NCBI GenBank assembly: GCA_023459355.1
Contig: JAEWUM010000027.1
Coordinates: 1-24,782 of the forward strand
Length of the DNA stretch: 24,782 bases
Reading direction: 5' to 3'
DNA from: Bacteroidota bacterium
GTDB lineage: Bacteria; Bacteroidota; Bacteroidia; Bacteroidales; Paludibacteraceae
Position 1 is the first letter of the stretch, and each line of letters begins with the position of its first letter. The notes under the pieces were generated by a model. That model saw only the letters and a program-made list of their open reading frames with translations. It was not told the origin of the DNA and made no database searches. This document shows positions 8,333-15,608 of this stretch, piece by piece. The translations under genes were made by a program, and so were the position numbers.

Positions 8333-9051
8333 AACAGTTTTTTTTCCAACTCAATAGCTTTGGGGAAAAGAATATTGTTTTCCAGATGAATGTGCATATG
8401 CAAATCTTCTTCAAATTCTTTCAGCAGCGCAAACGTTACCCGGTAGGTGTTGCAAGCATCAAATGGTGGAGTGTAATTGTCTGTCAGTTTGTCAATTGTG
8501 CGAAGTCTCTCACCTTCTGCATCATGTTCGATGTGCATTTCAGCAATTATACCCTGAACGGATCCGAAAGAAGGCATATTGTATGTTTCTCCCGACTCTT
8601 GTGCCTTCACCATCTTTCTGATGGCCGGGAATAACATCAATTCCTCTTTTTTCATGTGGGCAGTCAGGTTGCCGGCAGTTGCGTAAAACAACTGTTCTAC
8701 CTCGATAAGCTCCGGATGACGTTCCCCATGCACTCTTGCCACTTTTTCCACGAAAGGAGTAATTTCCTGAATTCTCGTTGTTACATACCGGTGATGTTTT
8801 TTCTCAATATAATCTGCCAATAGGTCCAATGGCCACGATCTGTAGTCCGTTCCTGTGTTGTCATTCGACTGAATAGCCTGCTGTAATTGTGTAATCAGTT
8901 GGTTACTGTCGATTTCCTTTCCTGCACAGGCATCCGCGATACTGCGGTTGCCATTGCAGCAAAAATCGATTCCATAACGTTTGAAAACGGGTGCTGTACG
9001 GTAGTCCAATGCCACCAGCTGACCAATGTTGTTGTTTTGTGTAATGTTCAT
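8329..9051 (-). CDS. ric: Iron-sulfur cluster repair di-iron protein (RIC/YtfE/ScdA)
   Basis: A 240-residue protein in two parts. The N-terminal ScdA-type domain has the Cys-Cys signature (RYGIDFCCNGNRSIADAC, Cys31-Cys32). The C-terminal hemerythrin-like bundle carries the iron-binding histidines and glutamates in KKHHRYV, ARVHGERHPE, NLTAHMKKEE, AEMHIEHDAE and DLHMHIHLEN. RIC proteins restore Fe-S clusters damaged by nitric oxide or oxidants and carry a di-iron centre. A 30-bp inverted repeat (9114-9143), nearly identical to that ahead of the neighbouring Rrf2 regulator gene, lies 63-92 bp upstream of the start codon. Together with the overlapping DUF488 gene it forms a small nitrosative/oxidative stress unit. 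Length and motif order are normal for the family. Confidence 0.93.
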   Translation of the reverse strand: MNITQNNNIGQLVALDYRTAPVFKRYGIDFCCNGNRSIADACAGKEIDSNQLITQLQQAIQSNDNTGTDYRSWPLDLLADYIEKKHHRYVTTRIQEITPFVEKVARVHGERHPELIEVEQLFYATAGNLTAHMKKEELMLFPAIRKMVKAQESGETYNMPSFGSVQGIIAEMHIEHDAEGERLRTIDKLTDNYTPPFDACNTYRVTFALLKEFEEDLHMHIHLENNILFPKAIELEKKLL

Positions 9052-9113
9052 AATCCTTATTTTTTATCAGCCACAAATCGTGACCTGTTGTTTATCTGTT
9101 TGTTGTTTTAATT

Positions 9114-9143
9114 TTTATTTTGGATAAAATTGTCTTAAATAAA
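9114..9143. promoter_or_regulatory. Putative Rrf2-regulator operator upstream of ric
   Basis: A 30-bp interrupted inverted repeat. On the minus strand the arms are TTTATTTAAGA and TCCAAAATAAA around CAATTTTA. It matches the site ahead of the Rrf2 gene (9625-9654) at 25 of 30 positions, including the outer arms TTTATTTA / AAATAAA and the central AATTTT. Binding by the neighbouring Rrf2 protein is inferred from this pairing. No clean -33/-7 pair is visible; the nearest -7-like string is ACGATTTG (9074-9081), one base off consensus. Confidence 0.6.
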
Positions 9144-9155
9144 AGGAAATTTTTT

Positions 9156-9590
9156 TCAACGTACTAAAGTTGCTTCACCCGATTGAAGTTTGGTTGCTAA
9201 ATCAAATAAACTGGTGGTTTCCAGCATAGCTTTTAATTCTGATCTGACTTTAACAAACTCGTTGTGTATGGGACAGGGCTTTTCTTCACTACATTCGCTC
9301 AGACCTAAACCACAACCATTGTAAACCGAATCACCATCAATTGCAAAAACTATATCACTTACTTTGGTTTGTTTCATCATTTTCCCGTTCATCTCGAAGC
9401 CTCCATAAGGGCCGGTCAGTGAATTCACAATGCCCTGCTTGTTTAATGTACCCAGAATCTTTGCTGTGTAGGCTTCCGGAGAACCGGTGTGTTTAGCAAC
9501 GTCGCCTATTTTCACTCGTTTATTTTCGAGTGACTGAGTGGCAATGTAAATCATTGCTTTGATGGCATGTTCGCAGGCTTTTGAAAACAT
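9156..9590 (-). CDS. Rrf2-family Fe-S transcriptional regulator (NsrR-like)
   Basis: A 144-residue regulator opening with MFSKACEHAIKAMIYIAT, followed by the winged-helix DNA-binding part (VAKHTGSPEAYTAKILGTLN, then GIVNSLTGPYGGFEM). This is typical of the Rrf2 family (IscR, NsrR, RsrR). Three cysteines, Cys93-X6-Cys100-X5-Cys106, followed by the usual CPIH, can hold an Fe-S cluster. Location next to ric points to sensing of nitric oxide or redox stress, hence NsrR-like, but IscR-like or other redox roles are possible. I chose the ATG at 9590: upstream-extended reading to 9638 would place 16 extra residues across the -7 promoter element and depart from the family N-terminus. Its promoter region contains a site shared with ric, suggesting autoregulation. 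Confidence 0.88.
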   Translation of the reverse strand: MFSKACEHAIKAMIYIATQSLENKRVKIGDVAKHTGSPEAYTAKILGTLNKQGIVNSLTGPYGGFEMNGKMMKQTKVSDIVFAIDGDSVYNGCGLGLSECSEEKPCPIHNEFVKVRSELKAMLETTSLFDLATKLQSGEATLVR

Positions 9591-9608
9591 TTTGTTGTTA
9601 TTTTGTTG

Positions 9609-9639
9609 CAAATATATAAACTTTTTTATTTCCGACAAA
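9609..9639 (-). promoter_or_regulatory. Promoter of the Rrf2 regulator gene
   Basis: On the minus strand, TTTG (9636-9639), 19 bases, then TATATTTG (9609-9616): an ideal Bacteroidota -33/-7 pair. Predicted start of transcription is near 9602, about 12 nt ahead of the ATG at 9590. The -33 element lies inside the inverted repeat at 9625-9654. Confidence 0.7.
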
Positions 9640-9654
9640 ATTATCGTAAATAAA
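9625..9654. promoter_or_regulatory. Putative Rrf2 auto-operator overlapping its own promoter
   Basis: On the minus strand, arms TTTATTTACGA and TCGGAAATAAA pair at 10 of 11 positions around an 8-base centre TAATTTTG. The site covers the -33 element of the regulator's promoter, the expected position for repression by occlusion. It shares 25 of 30 bases with the site ahead of ric (9114-9143). Confidence 0.62.
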
Positions 9655-9769
9655 ATTATGATTGATTATATTTCATTCATATTATAATATTTCGAAAGAG
9701 AAGATGAAAAATTAACTGGTACTTAGCATCAATGGCAATCATTTAATGTGGTTTTACATTCAATTTGTG

Positions 9770-9800
9770 TTGAAAAACTCACACTTTTTTTGTAGCTTTG
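9770..9800 (+). promoter_or_regulatory. Promoter of purH and probably the mre/mrd operon
   Basis: TTGA (9770-9773), 19 bases, then TAGCTTTG (9793-9800), an exact TAnnTTTG. Transcription would begin near 9807, leaving about 21 nt before the purH ATG at 9828. The leader is A-rich without a Shine-Dalgarno sequence, which is normal for the phylum. Confidence 0.65.
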
Positions 9801-9827
9801 CGAACTAAAATTCACAATCCCCAAAAA

Positions 9828-11348
9828 ATGAATAAAAAAAGAATAAAAAAAGCATTAGTCTCTGTTTATCACAAAGATAAGCTGGATGTAATTATCCAAA
9901 AACTGCATGAAGAAGGCGTTGAATTTATATCAACCGGCGGTACACAATCTTTTATAGAGTCATTGAACATTCCGTGTGAAGCGGTTGAAGATTTAACAGG
10001 ATATCCTTCAATTTTGGGTGGTAGGGTTAAAACATTGCATCCGAAGGTGTTCGGTGGTATTCTTGCCAGACGTGAGCTGGCGCAGGATAATGAACAACTG
10101 AATGCTTTTGAAATACCGGAAATAGATTTGGTGATTGTGGATTTATATCCTTTCGAAGCTACAGTAGCAGCGGGTGCTGATGAGCCTACCGTAATTGAGA
10201 AAATTGATATCGGTGGAATATCCCTGATTCGTGCCGCGGCAAAAAACTTTAAAGATGTTGTGATTGTAGCTTCACAGGAACAATATGAACCGCTTTTAAA
10301 CCTGATTCAGGAAAACGGAGCTGAAACAACGCTTGAGGAACGTCGCTGGTTTGCCAAAGAGGCATTTGCGGTTTCGTCGGGTTACGATTCTGCGATTTTC
10401 AATTATTTCGATGGGGAAGAGGAATCGGCTTTCCGTCAGGCTGAGAATAATGCAAAGGTGTTGCGTTATGGAGAAAATCCTCATCAGCGCGGGATTTTCT
10501 TCGGAAAATTCGATGATATGTTCGAACAGCTTCAAGGCAAGGAGATTTCATACAACAACCTGCTGGATATCGATGCGGCGGTTAACCTTATCAATGATTT
10601 CGAAGACATTACTTTTGCCATCCTGAAACACAATAATGCTTGTGGAATTGCCTCCCGCCCATCACTTGTAGACGCCTGGAACGATGCATTGGCAGGCGAT
10701 CCGGTTTCGGCTTTCGGTGGAGTGCTGGTGACAAATGCCATCATTGATAAAGCGACTGCGGAAGAAATTAATAAAATTTTCTTCGAAGTAATTATTGCTC
10801 CGGATTATGACTTGGAAGCGCTTGAGATTCTTTCTCAAAAGAAAAACAGGATTATTCTGATTCTCAAGGATAACAAAATCAAAACAAAACAGTTCCGTTC
10901 GTTGTTGAACGGGGTGTTGATGCAGGATAAAGATCTCAAAACCGAGACTACCGATGATTTGAAGGTGGTTACAGATAAAACGCCTACAGAACAGGAAATT
11001 GAAGACTTGCTGTTTGCCAATAAAATTGTAAAACATACCAAATCAAATGCCATTGTGCTGGCTAAGAACAAACAAATGTGTGCCAGCGGTGTCGGGCAGA
11101 CTTCGCGTGTGGACGCACTCGAACAGGCTATCGAGAAGGCAGCTAATTTTAATTTTGATTTGAATGGAGCAGTGATGGCTTCGGATGCTTTCTTCCCTTT
11201 TCCGGATTGTGTAGAAATTGCTGCTAAGGCAGGTATTTCAGCCGTGATTCAACCTGGTGGTTCGATCAAGGATCAGGACTCCGTAGACTCCTGCAACCAC
11301 AACGGACTTTCAATGGTAACAACAGGATACAGACACTTTAAACATTAA
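9828..11348 (+). CDS. purH: Bifunctional AICAR formyltransferase / IMP cyclohydrolase
   Basis: A 506-residue enzyme catalysing the last two steps of de novo IMP synthesis. The N-terminal MGS-like cyclohydrolase domain shows KALVSVYHKD, EFISTGGTQSFIE and GRVKTLHPKVFGGIL. The C-terminal formyltransferase domain has the catalytic Lys267-His268 in ILKHNNACGIA, DPVSAFGGVL, and the conserved ending QPGGSIKDQDSVDSCNHNGL followed by TGYRHFKH. The length fits the family. I chose the ATG at 9828; the frame is open from a TTG at 9798, but that TTG is within the -7 promoter element. mreB begins 6 bp after its stop, so purine synthesis and cell-wall elongation genes share a message, an arrangement I recall from other Bacteroidota. 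Confidence 0.96.
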   Translation: MNKKRIKKALVSVYHKDKLDVIIQKLHEEGVEFISTGGTQSFIESLNIPCEAVEDLTGYPSILGGRVKTLHPKVFGGILARRELAQDNEQLNAFEIPEIDLVIVDLYPFEATVAAGADEPTVIEKIDIGGISLIRAAAKNFKDVVIVASQEQYEPLLNLIQENGAETTLEERRWFAKEAFAVSSGYDSAIFNYFDGEEESAFRQAENNAKVLRYGENPHQRGIFFGKFDDMFEQLQGKEISYNNLLDIDAAVNLINDFEDITFAILKHNNACGIASRPSLVDAWNDALAGDPVSAFGGVLVTNAIIDKATAEEINKIFFEVIIAPDYDLEALEILSQKKNRIILILKDNKIKTKQFRSLLNGVLMQDKDLKTETTDDLKVVTDKTPTEQEIEDLLFANKIVKHTKSNAIVLAKNKQMCASGVGQTSRVDALEQAIEKAANFNFDLNGAVMASDAFFPFPDCVEIAAKAGISAVIQPGGSIKDQDSVDSCNHNGLSMVTTGYRHFKH

Positions 11349-11354
11349 TAGATT

Positions 11355-12374
11355 ATGGGACTTTTTTCATTCACCCAGGAAATTGCGATCGACTTAGGAA
11401 CAGCGAATACCATCATTATCCACAATGATAAAATCGTGGTTGACGAACCGTCAGTAGTTGCACTCGACCGTCGTACTGATAAATTAATTGCAATCGGGGA
11501 AAAGGCCCGTCAGATGCAGGGCAAAGAAAACGAAGGCATTCGTACGGTTCGTCCGTTACGTGATGGTGTAATTGCCGATTTCTATGCTGCTGAATTGATG
11601 ATTCGTGGCATGATCAAGATGATTCCCTCCAAAAATTACCTCTTTACTCCTTCACTGAAGATGGTGGTATGTATTCCTTCGGGAAGTACGGAAGTGGAAA
11701 TTCGTGCGGTACGCGACTCTTCGGAACATGCCGGCGGACGTGAAGTATATATGATTTATGAACCGATGGCTGCTGCTATTGGTATCGGTATTGATGTGGA
11801 ATCGCCAACCGGCTGTATGATCGTGGATATCGGTGGTGGTACAACTGAGATTGCTGTAATCTCGCTGGGAGGTATTGTTTCCAATAAATCCATCCGCATT
11901 GCCGGTGATGATCTTACGCTGGATATTGTTGAGTATATGGGACGTATGCATAATATCAAAGTGGGTGAAAGAACGGCTGAACTGATTAAAATAAATGTAG
12001 GTGCTGCTTTAACTGATCTGGAAGATGCACCGGAAGATTATATTGTGCGCGGCCCGAATCGTATGACCGCCCTTCCGATGGAAGTACCGGTATCCTATCA
12101 GGAAATAGCTCACTGTCTCGAAAAGTCAATTTCGAAAATTGAAGCGGCTATTTTAAGTGCGCTGGAACAGACGCCTCCTGAATTGTATGCCGATATTGTT
12201 GAAAAAGGGATTTACCTGGCTGGTGGCGGTGCATTACTGCGCGGTCTTGATAAACGTTTAACAGATAAGCTTAATATACAGTTCCACATTGCCGAGGATC
12301 CACTCCGGGCTGTTGCCAGAGGAACGGGTATCGCGTTGAAAAACGTGGATAAATTCGGCTTCCTGATTCGCTAA
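11355..12374 (+). CDS. mreB: Rod shape-determining protein MreB (bacterial actin)
   Basis: A 339-residue actin homologue that polymerises under the inner membrane and positions the elongation machinery. The phosphate-1 motif is IAIDLGTANTIIIHNDK (residues about 10-26), phosphate-2 is VDIGGGTTEIAVISLGG (about 157-173), and the adenosine-binding segment is YLAGGGALLRGLD. The N-terminal MGLFSF is the short amphipathic membrane anchor typical of MreB. It follows purH by 6 bp and leads the mreBCD-mrdA-rodA series. A strong hairpin separates it from mreC (12386-12419). Confidence 0.97.
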   Translation: MGLFSFTQEIAIDLGTANTIIIHNDKIVVDEPSVVALDRRTDKLIAIGEKARQMQGKENEGIRTVRPLRDGVIADFYAAELMIRGMIKMIPSKNYLFTPSLKMVVCIPSGSTEVEIRAVRDSSEHAGGREVYMIYEPMAAAIGIGIDVESPTGCMIVDIGGGTTEIAVISLGGIVSNKSIRIAGDDLTLDIVEYMGRMHNIKVGERTAELIKINVGAALTDLEDAPEDYIVRGPNRMTALPMEVPVSYQEIAHCLEKSISKIEAAILSALEQTPPELYADIVEKGIYLAGGGALLRGLDKRLTDKLNIQFHIAEDPLRAVARGTGIALKNVDKFGFLIR

Positions 12375-12385
12375 TAATTATTTCG

Positions 12386-12419
12386 CGGGTATGCTGTCCG
12401 GTAATCGGCAGTATATCCG
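12386..12419 (+). other. Stable hairpin in the mreB-mreC gap
   Basis: The transcript can fold CGGGTATGCTG (12386-12396) onto CAGTATATCCG (12409-12419) with two G-U pairs. An inner CCG (12398-12400)/CGG (12406-12408) stem closes a GTAAT loop beyond one bulged T, giving about 14 pairs in all. It ends 14 nt before the mreC start codon and is not followed by a T-run, so it is not a classical terminator. It could slow transcription or translation, or protect the mreB mRNA end. Confidence 0.55.
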
Positions 12420-12433
12420 TTGACTTATTACGC

Positions 12434-13276
12434 ATGAAGAAACTCTTTGCTTTTTTAATTAGATACAGCATCGTGATATTATTTCTGTTTCTGGAAGTAA
12501 TCGCGTTCAGTATGGTCGTTAGAAATAACGGTTATCAGCAGAGTGTTTTTTTTTCATCCGGAAATACGGTGCTGGCTTCACTTTATTCCGTCAGTAATTC
12601 GGTCATAGAGTATTTCTACCTCAAATCAACCAACGATGGACTCGCTTCTGAAAATACAGCCCTGAAAAATCAGGTGATTGAACTTCAAAGCCAGCTTGAA
12701 ACAATAAAGGATCAGGTCCCTCAGCCGGGAAGTTTCAAAATAAGTCCTGAAAAAGAACTTCGCTACATCCAGGCTAAAGTAATCAATAATTCGACCAATA
12801 AGTTGTTGAACTATATCACGTTGAACAAAGGGAAAAGAGATGGTATCCGTCCTGATATGGGTGTAGTTAACGAAGAAGGGGTGGTTGGAGTCGTTTCAAA
12901 TGTATCGGAAAAATTTGCCGTTGTTATTCCGGTCATCAACCCCAAAATACAAATTAACAGTAAATTTATAAGAAACAACTACTCCGGACCGATTCATTGG
13001 GAAGGGGATAATTACCGTTATGCCGATTTGAATGATATTGCCCGGCATGTGGTATTTTCTTTGGGAGACACGATTATTACCAGTGGCTACTCAAAATCTT
13101 TTCCGGAAGGGGTGTTTGTGGGTACGGTTGATGATTTTAAAATCAGTGAAAGTGATGCATATTATCACATTAAGGTAAAACTGGGTGTGAACTTCAGAAC
13201 ATTGACCCATGTCAAGGTGATTGATTACCTGAATTATCAGGAGCAGCAAAATCTCGAAAATACAATGCAGGAATGA
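12434..13276 (+). CDS. mreC: Rod shape-determining protein MreC
   Basis: A 280-residue bitopic protein with one N-terminal membrane segment (about residues 9-29, LIRYSIVILFLFLEVIAFSM), a periplasmic coiled coil (about 65-97, NDGLASENTALKNQVIELQS onward) and a C-terminal beta-domain with the family pattern (ITLNKGKRDGIRPDMGVVNE, VVGVVSNVSEKFAVV, LGDTIITSGYSKSFPEGVFV). MreC links the MreB cytoskeleton to PBP2/RodA in the periplasm. Its stop overlaps the mreD start (ATGA, 13273-13276), indicating translational coupling. Confidence 0.95.
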   Translation: MKKLFAFLIRYSIVILFLFLEVIAFSMVVRNNGYQQSVFFSSGNTVLASLYSVSNSVIEYFYLKSTNDGLASENTALKNQVIELQSQLETIKDQVPQPGSFKISPEKELRYIQAKVINNSTNKLLNYITLNKGKRDGIRPDMGVVNEEGVVGVVSNVSEKFAVVIPVINPKIQINSKFIRNNYSGPIHWEGDNYRYADLNDIARHVVFSLGDTIITSGYSKSFPEGVFVGTVDDFKISESDAYYHIKVKLGVNFRTLTHVKVIDYLNYQEQQNLENTMQE

Positions 13277-13770
13277 TTCTTTTATTGCAGAATATAGTAC
13301 GGTTTATCCTTTTAGTCCTTGTACAGGTGTTTGTACTCAACAACATCCGGTTGATGGGGTATGTGAATCCGTATATTTACATTCTGTTCATTTTTGTGCT
13401 GCCGGTCAGATTCTCAAGGGCAGCAACCCTTATACTGGCTTTTACCCTTGGACTTATAATTGATGCTTTTTCAAATACTCCGGGGATGCACACCCTTGCG
13501 ACCGTTCTGGTGGCCTATTTAAGAAATCCGGTAATTAAAATCTTTACAACCATTGAAGAAGGAGCAAATCCTGAGCCTTCATTTTATACATTTGGCGTTT
13601 CAAACTTCATAAAATACATCATAACACTGGTTTTAATTCACCACACAGCCTTTTTCTTCTTAGAAATTTTTACCTTTGTGGGTATTGGACAAACCCTCCT
13701 GAGAATAATTCTTAATACTTTGATAACATCAGTTATTTTATTGGGAATTAATTCTTTTAAAAAGAGATAG
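13273..13770 (+). CDS. mreD: Rod shape-determining protein MreD
   Basis: A 165-residue, very hydrophobic protein with about five membrane segments (for example near residues 8-24, 34-44, 50-64, 110-130 and 135-155). It contains the MreD-like stretch AFTLGLIIDAFSNTPGMHTL, the conserved LGLxxD...GxH motif. It is part of the elongasome membrane complex with MreC and RodA. Sequence conservation is low in this family, so identification rests on this motif, length and position between mreC and mrdA. Confidence 0.9.
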   Translation: MILLLQNIVRFILLVLVQVFVLNNIRLMGYVNPYIYILFIFVLPVRFSRAATLILAFTLGLIIDAFSNTPGMHTLATVLVAYLRNPVIKIFTTIEEGANPEPSFYTFGVSNFIKYIITLVLIHHTAFFFLEIFTFVGIGQTLLRIILNTLITSVILLGINSFKKR

Positions 13771-13772
13771 TT

Positions 13773-15608
13773 ATGATAAACGATACGCTTCAGAACCGAA
13801 GATGGGTCATTGCGGGAGTATTTTCTGCATTCGTTTTATTGTATATCATTCAACTTTTTTCTCTGCAGATTATTGAAACCAAGTATAAAAGCGGAGCTGA
13901 GAGTAATGCCCTGCTTAAAAAAACGATTTTCCCTCCCCGTGGATTGATTTATGACCGGAATAATACGCTGTTAGTGTACAATAAACCTGCTTATGATATT
14001 GTGTTGATTATGCGTGAAATCAGGGGCCTTGATACTTTGGACTTTTGCCGGTCGCTGAATATTTCCAAATCTTATTTTATAAATCGAATAGCTGAAATTA
14101 AGGACAGAAAAAAGAACCTGGGATATTCGAGTTATACTCCGCAGATTTTCATGACCCAATTGAACTCAGAAGATATAGCTACCTTTCAGCAAAGTTTGTA
14201 TAAATACCCGGGGTTTTATGTGCAGAACAGAACGCTGCGTGAATACGCCTATCCCAATGCAGCGCATATTTTCGGAAGTATCGGAGAAGTTTCGTGGAAT
14301 GATATAGAAAAAGACCCCTACTACAAACAGGGCGATTATTCCGGACGTGATGGCGTGGAATATACTTATGAAAAAGCATTACGGGGAAAGAAAGGAGTCG
14401 AAATACTCTTGAGAGATTCGAGAGGTAGAATCAAAGGGAAGTACAGAGATGGAGAAATGGATGAAGCTCCTGTTGCCGGGTCAAACCTGATGCTGACCAT
14501 TGATATTAATTTGCAGAAAATAGGAGAAGAGCTACTGAACGGGAAAATCGGCAGCGCGGTAGCCATTGAACCCAAAACCGGTGAAATACTGGCCATGGTG
14601 TCGAATCCCGGATTCGATCCTTCCATCTTAGTAGGCAGATCCAGATCTGCTAATTATTCCGCTTTGCTGAAAGATCCTACCAAGCCATTAATGAATCGGG
14701 CTACCCAGGCGACATATCCTCCCGGATCGACATTTAAACCAATACAGGCGCTTGTTTGCCTGGAACTGGGAGGAATTACCGAGCGTACCTTATTTAGTTG
14801 CAATGGTCAAGGTTCGACCCCCATTAAATGTACGCACAGTCATGGGTCTCCGGTTACCTTGCTGAATGCAATCGAACAGAGTTGTAACCCATATTTCTGG
14901 CATGCCTTCAGATCGACGATTGAGAAAGAGGGTTACGGTGAGAAAAATGCTGTTTTTAAAAAGAATTATCAGGCCTGGATGGATGCCATGTACAGTTTTG
15001 GTTTCGGGCATCGTTTTGAAGACAGTGATGTGTATGAACAATCGCGTGGAAACATTCCTTCTCAAAACTATTTCAACAGGTACTTCGGCGAAACCGGCTG
15101 GCGGGCCATGACCATCAGGTCGTTATCAATTGGTCAGGGAGAAGTGTTGGTTACCCCCCTGCAACTTGCTAACTCCATGGCTGCAATTGCTAATGATGGT
15201 TTTTATATAACACCACATTTGAATAAAAGCGATACCATGCTGTTGAGAAGACACGAAACGGTGGTCAGAAAAGAGCATTTTCCGATTGTGGATGAAGGTA
15301 TGTGGCGTGTGTTTGAGTTTGGCACCGGGAGGTATTATAAAATTAACGAAGTGACGATGTGTGGGAAAACGGGGACAGTTCAGAATCCCCACGGAAAAGA
15401 CCATTCCCTGTTTGTTGGCTATGCTCCACGAGAAAATCCTGTGATTGCGATTGTTGTGGTGGTTGAGAATGCTGGTTTCGGAGCTACCTGGGCTGCACCG
15501 GTTGCAAGTTTGATGATGGAACAGTATATCAATGGAAAGATTGAACGAAAAGAACTTTACGATCGTATATCAACAACTGTTTTAAATCCCAATGTCAAAA
15601 AGAGATAG
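13773..15608 (+). CDS. mrdA: Penicillin-binding protein 2 (elongasome transpeptidase)
   Basis: A 611-residue class B PBP anchored by one membrane segment (about residues 13-31). The pedestal domain begins with the family string FPPRGLIYDRNNTLLVYNKP. The transpeptidase motifs are all present: Ser319-Thr-Phe-Lys322 (PPGSTFKPIQ), Ser370-Cys-Asn372 (EQSCNPYFW) and Lys532-Thr-Gly534 (CGKTGTVQNPHG). It cross-links peptidoglycan in lateral wall growth, working with RodA, whose gene overlaps its last 17 bases. It starts 2 bp after the mreD stop. Confidence 0.96.
   Translation: MINDTLQNRRWVIAGVFSAFVLLYIIQLFSLQIIETKYKSGAESNALLKKTIFPPRGLIYDRNNTLLVYNKPAYDIVLIMREIRGLDTLDFCRSLNISKSYFINRIAEIKDRKKNLGYSSYTPQIFMTQLNSEDIATFQQSLYKYPGFYVQNRTLREYAYPNAAHIFGSIGEVSWNDIEKDPYYKQGDYSGRDGVEYTYEKALRGKKGVEILLRDSRGRIKGKYRDGEMDEAPVAGSNLMLTIDINLQKIGEELLNGKIGSAVAIEPKTGEILAMVSNPGFDPSILVGRSRSANYSALLKDPTKPLMNRATQATYPPGSTFKPIQALVCLELGGITERTLFSCNGQGSTPIKCTHSHGSPVTLLNAIEQSCNPYFWHAFRSTIEKEGYGEKNAVFKKNYQAWMDAMYSFGFGHRFEDSDVYEQSRGNIPSQNYFNRYFGETGWRAMTIRSLSIGQGEVLVTPLQLANSMAAIANDGFYITPHLNKSDTMLLRRHETVVRKEHFPIVDEGMWRVFEFGTGRYYKINEVTMCGKTGTVQNPHGKDHSLFVGYAPRENPVIAIVVVVENAGFGATWAAPVASLMMEQYINGKIERKELYDRISTTVLNPNVKKR

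Noticed and set aside
9679..9690. 12-bp AT-only palindrome ATATTATAATAT in the region between the Rrf2 gene and purH
   Set aside because: In so AT-rich a stretch such a palindrome is expected by chance, and it overlaps no promoter element.
9798..9827. Earlier TTG start for purH
   Set aside because: The TTG is part of the -7 promoter element and so would not be in the mRNA.
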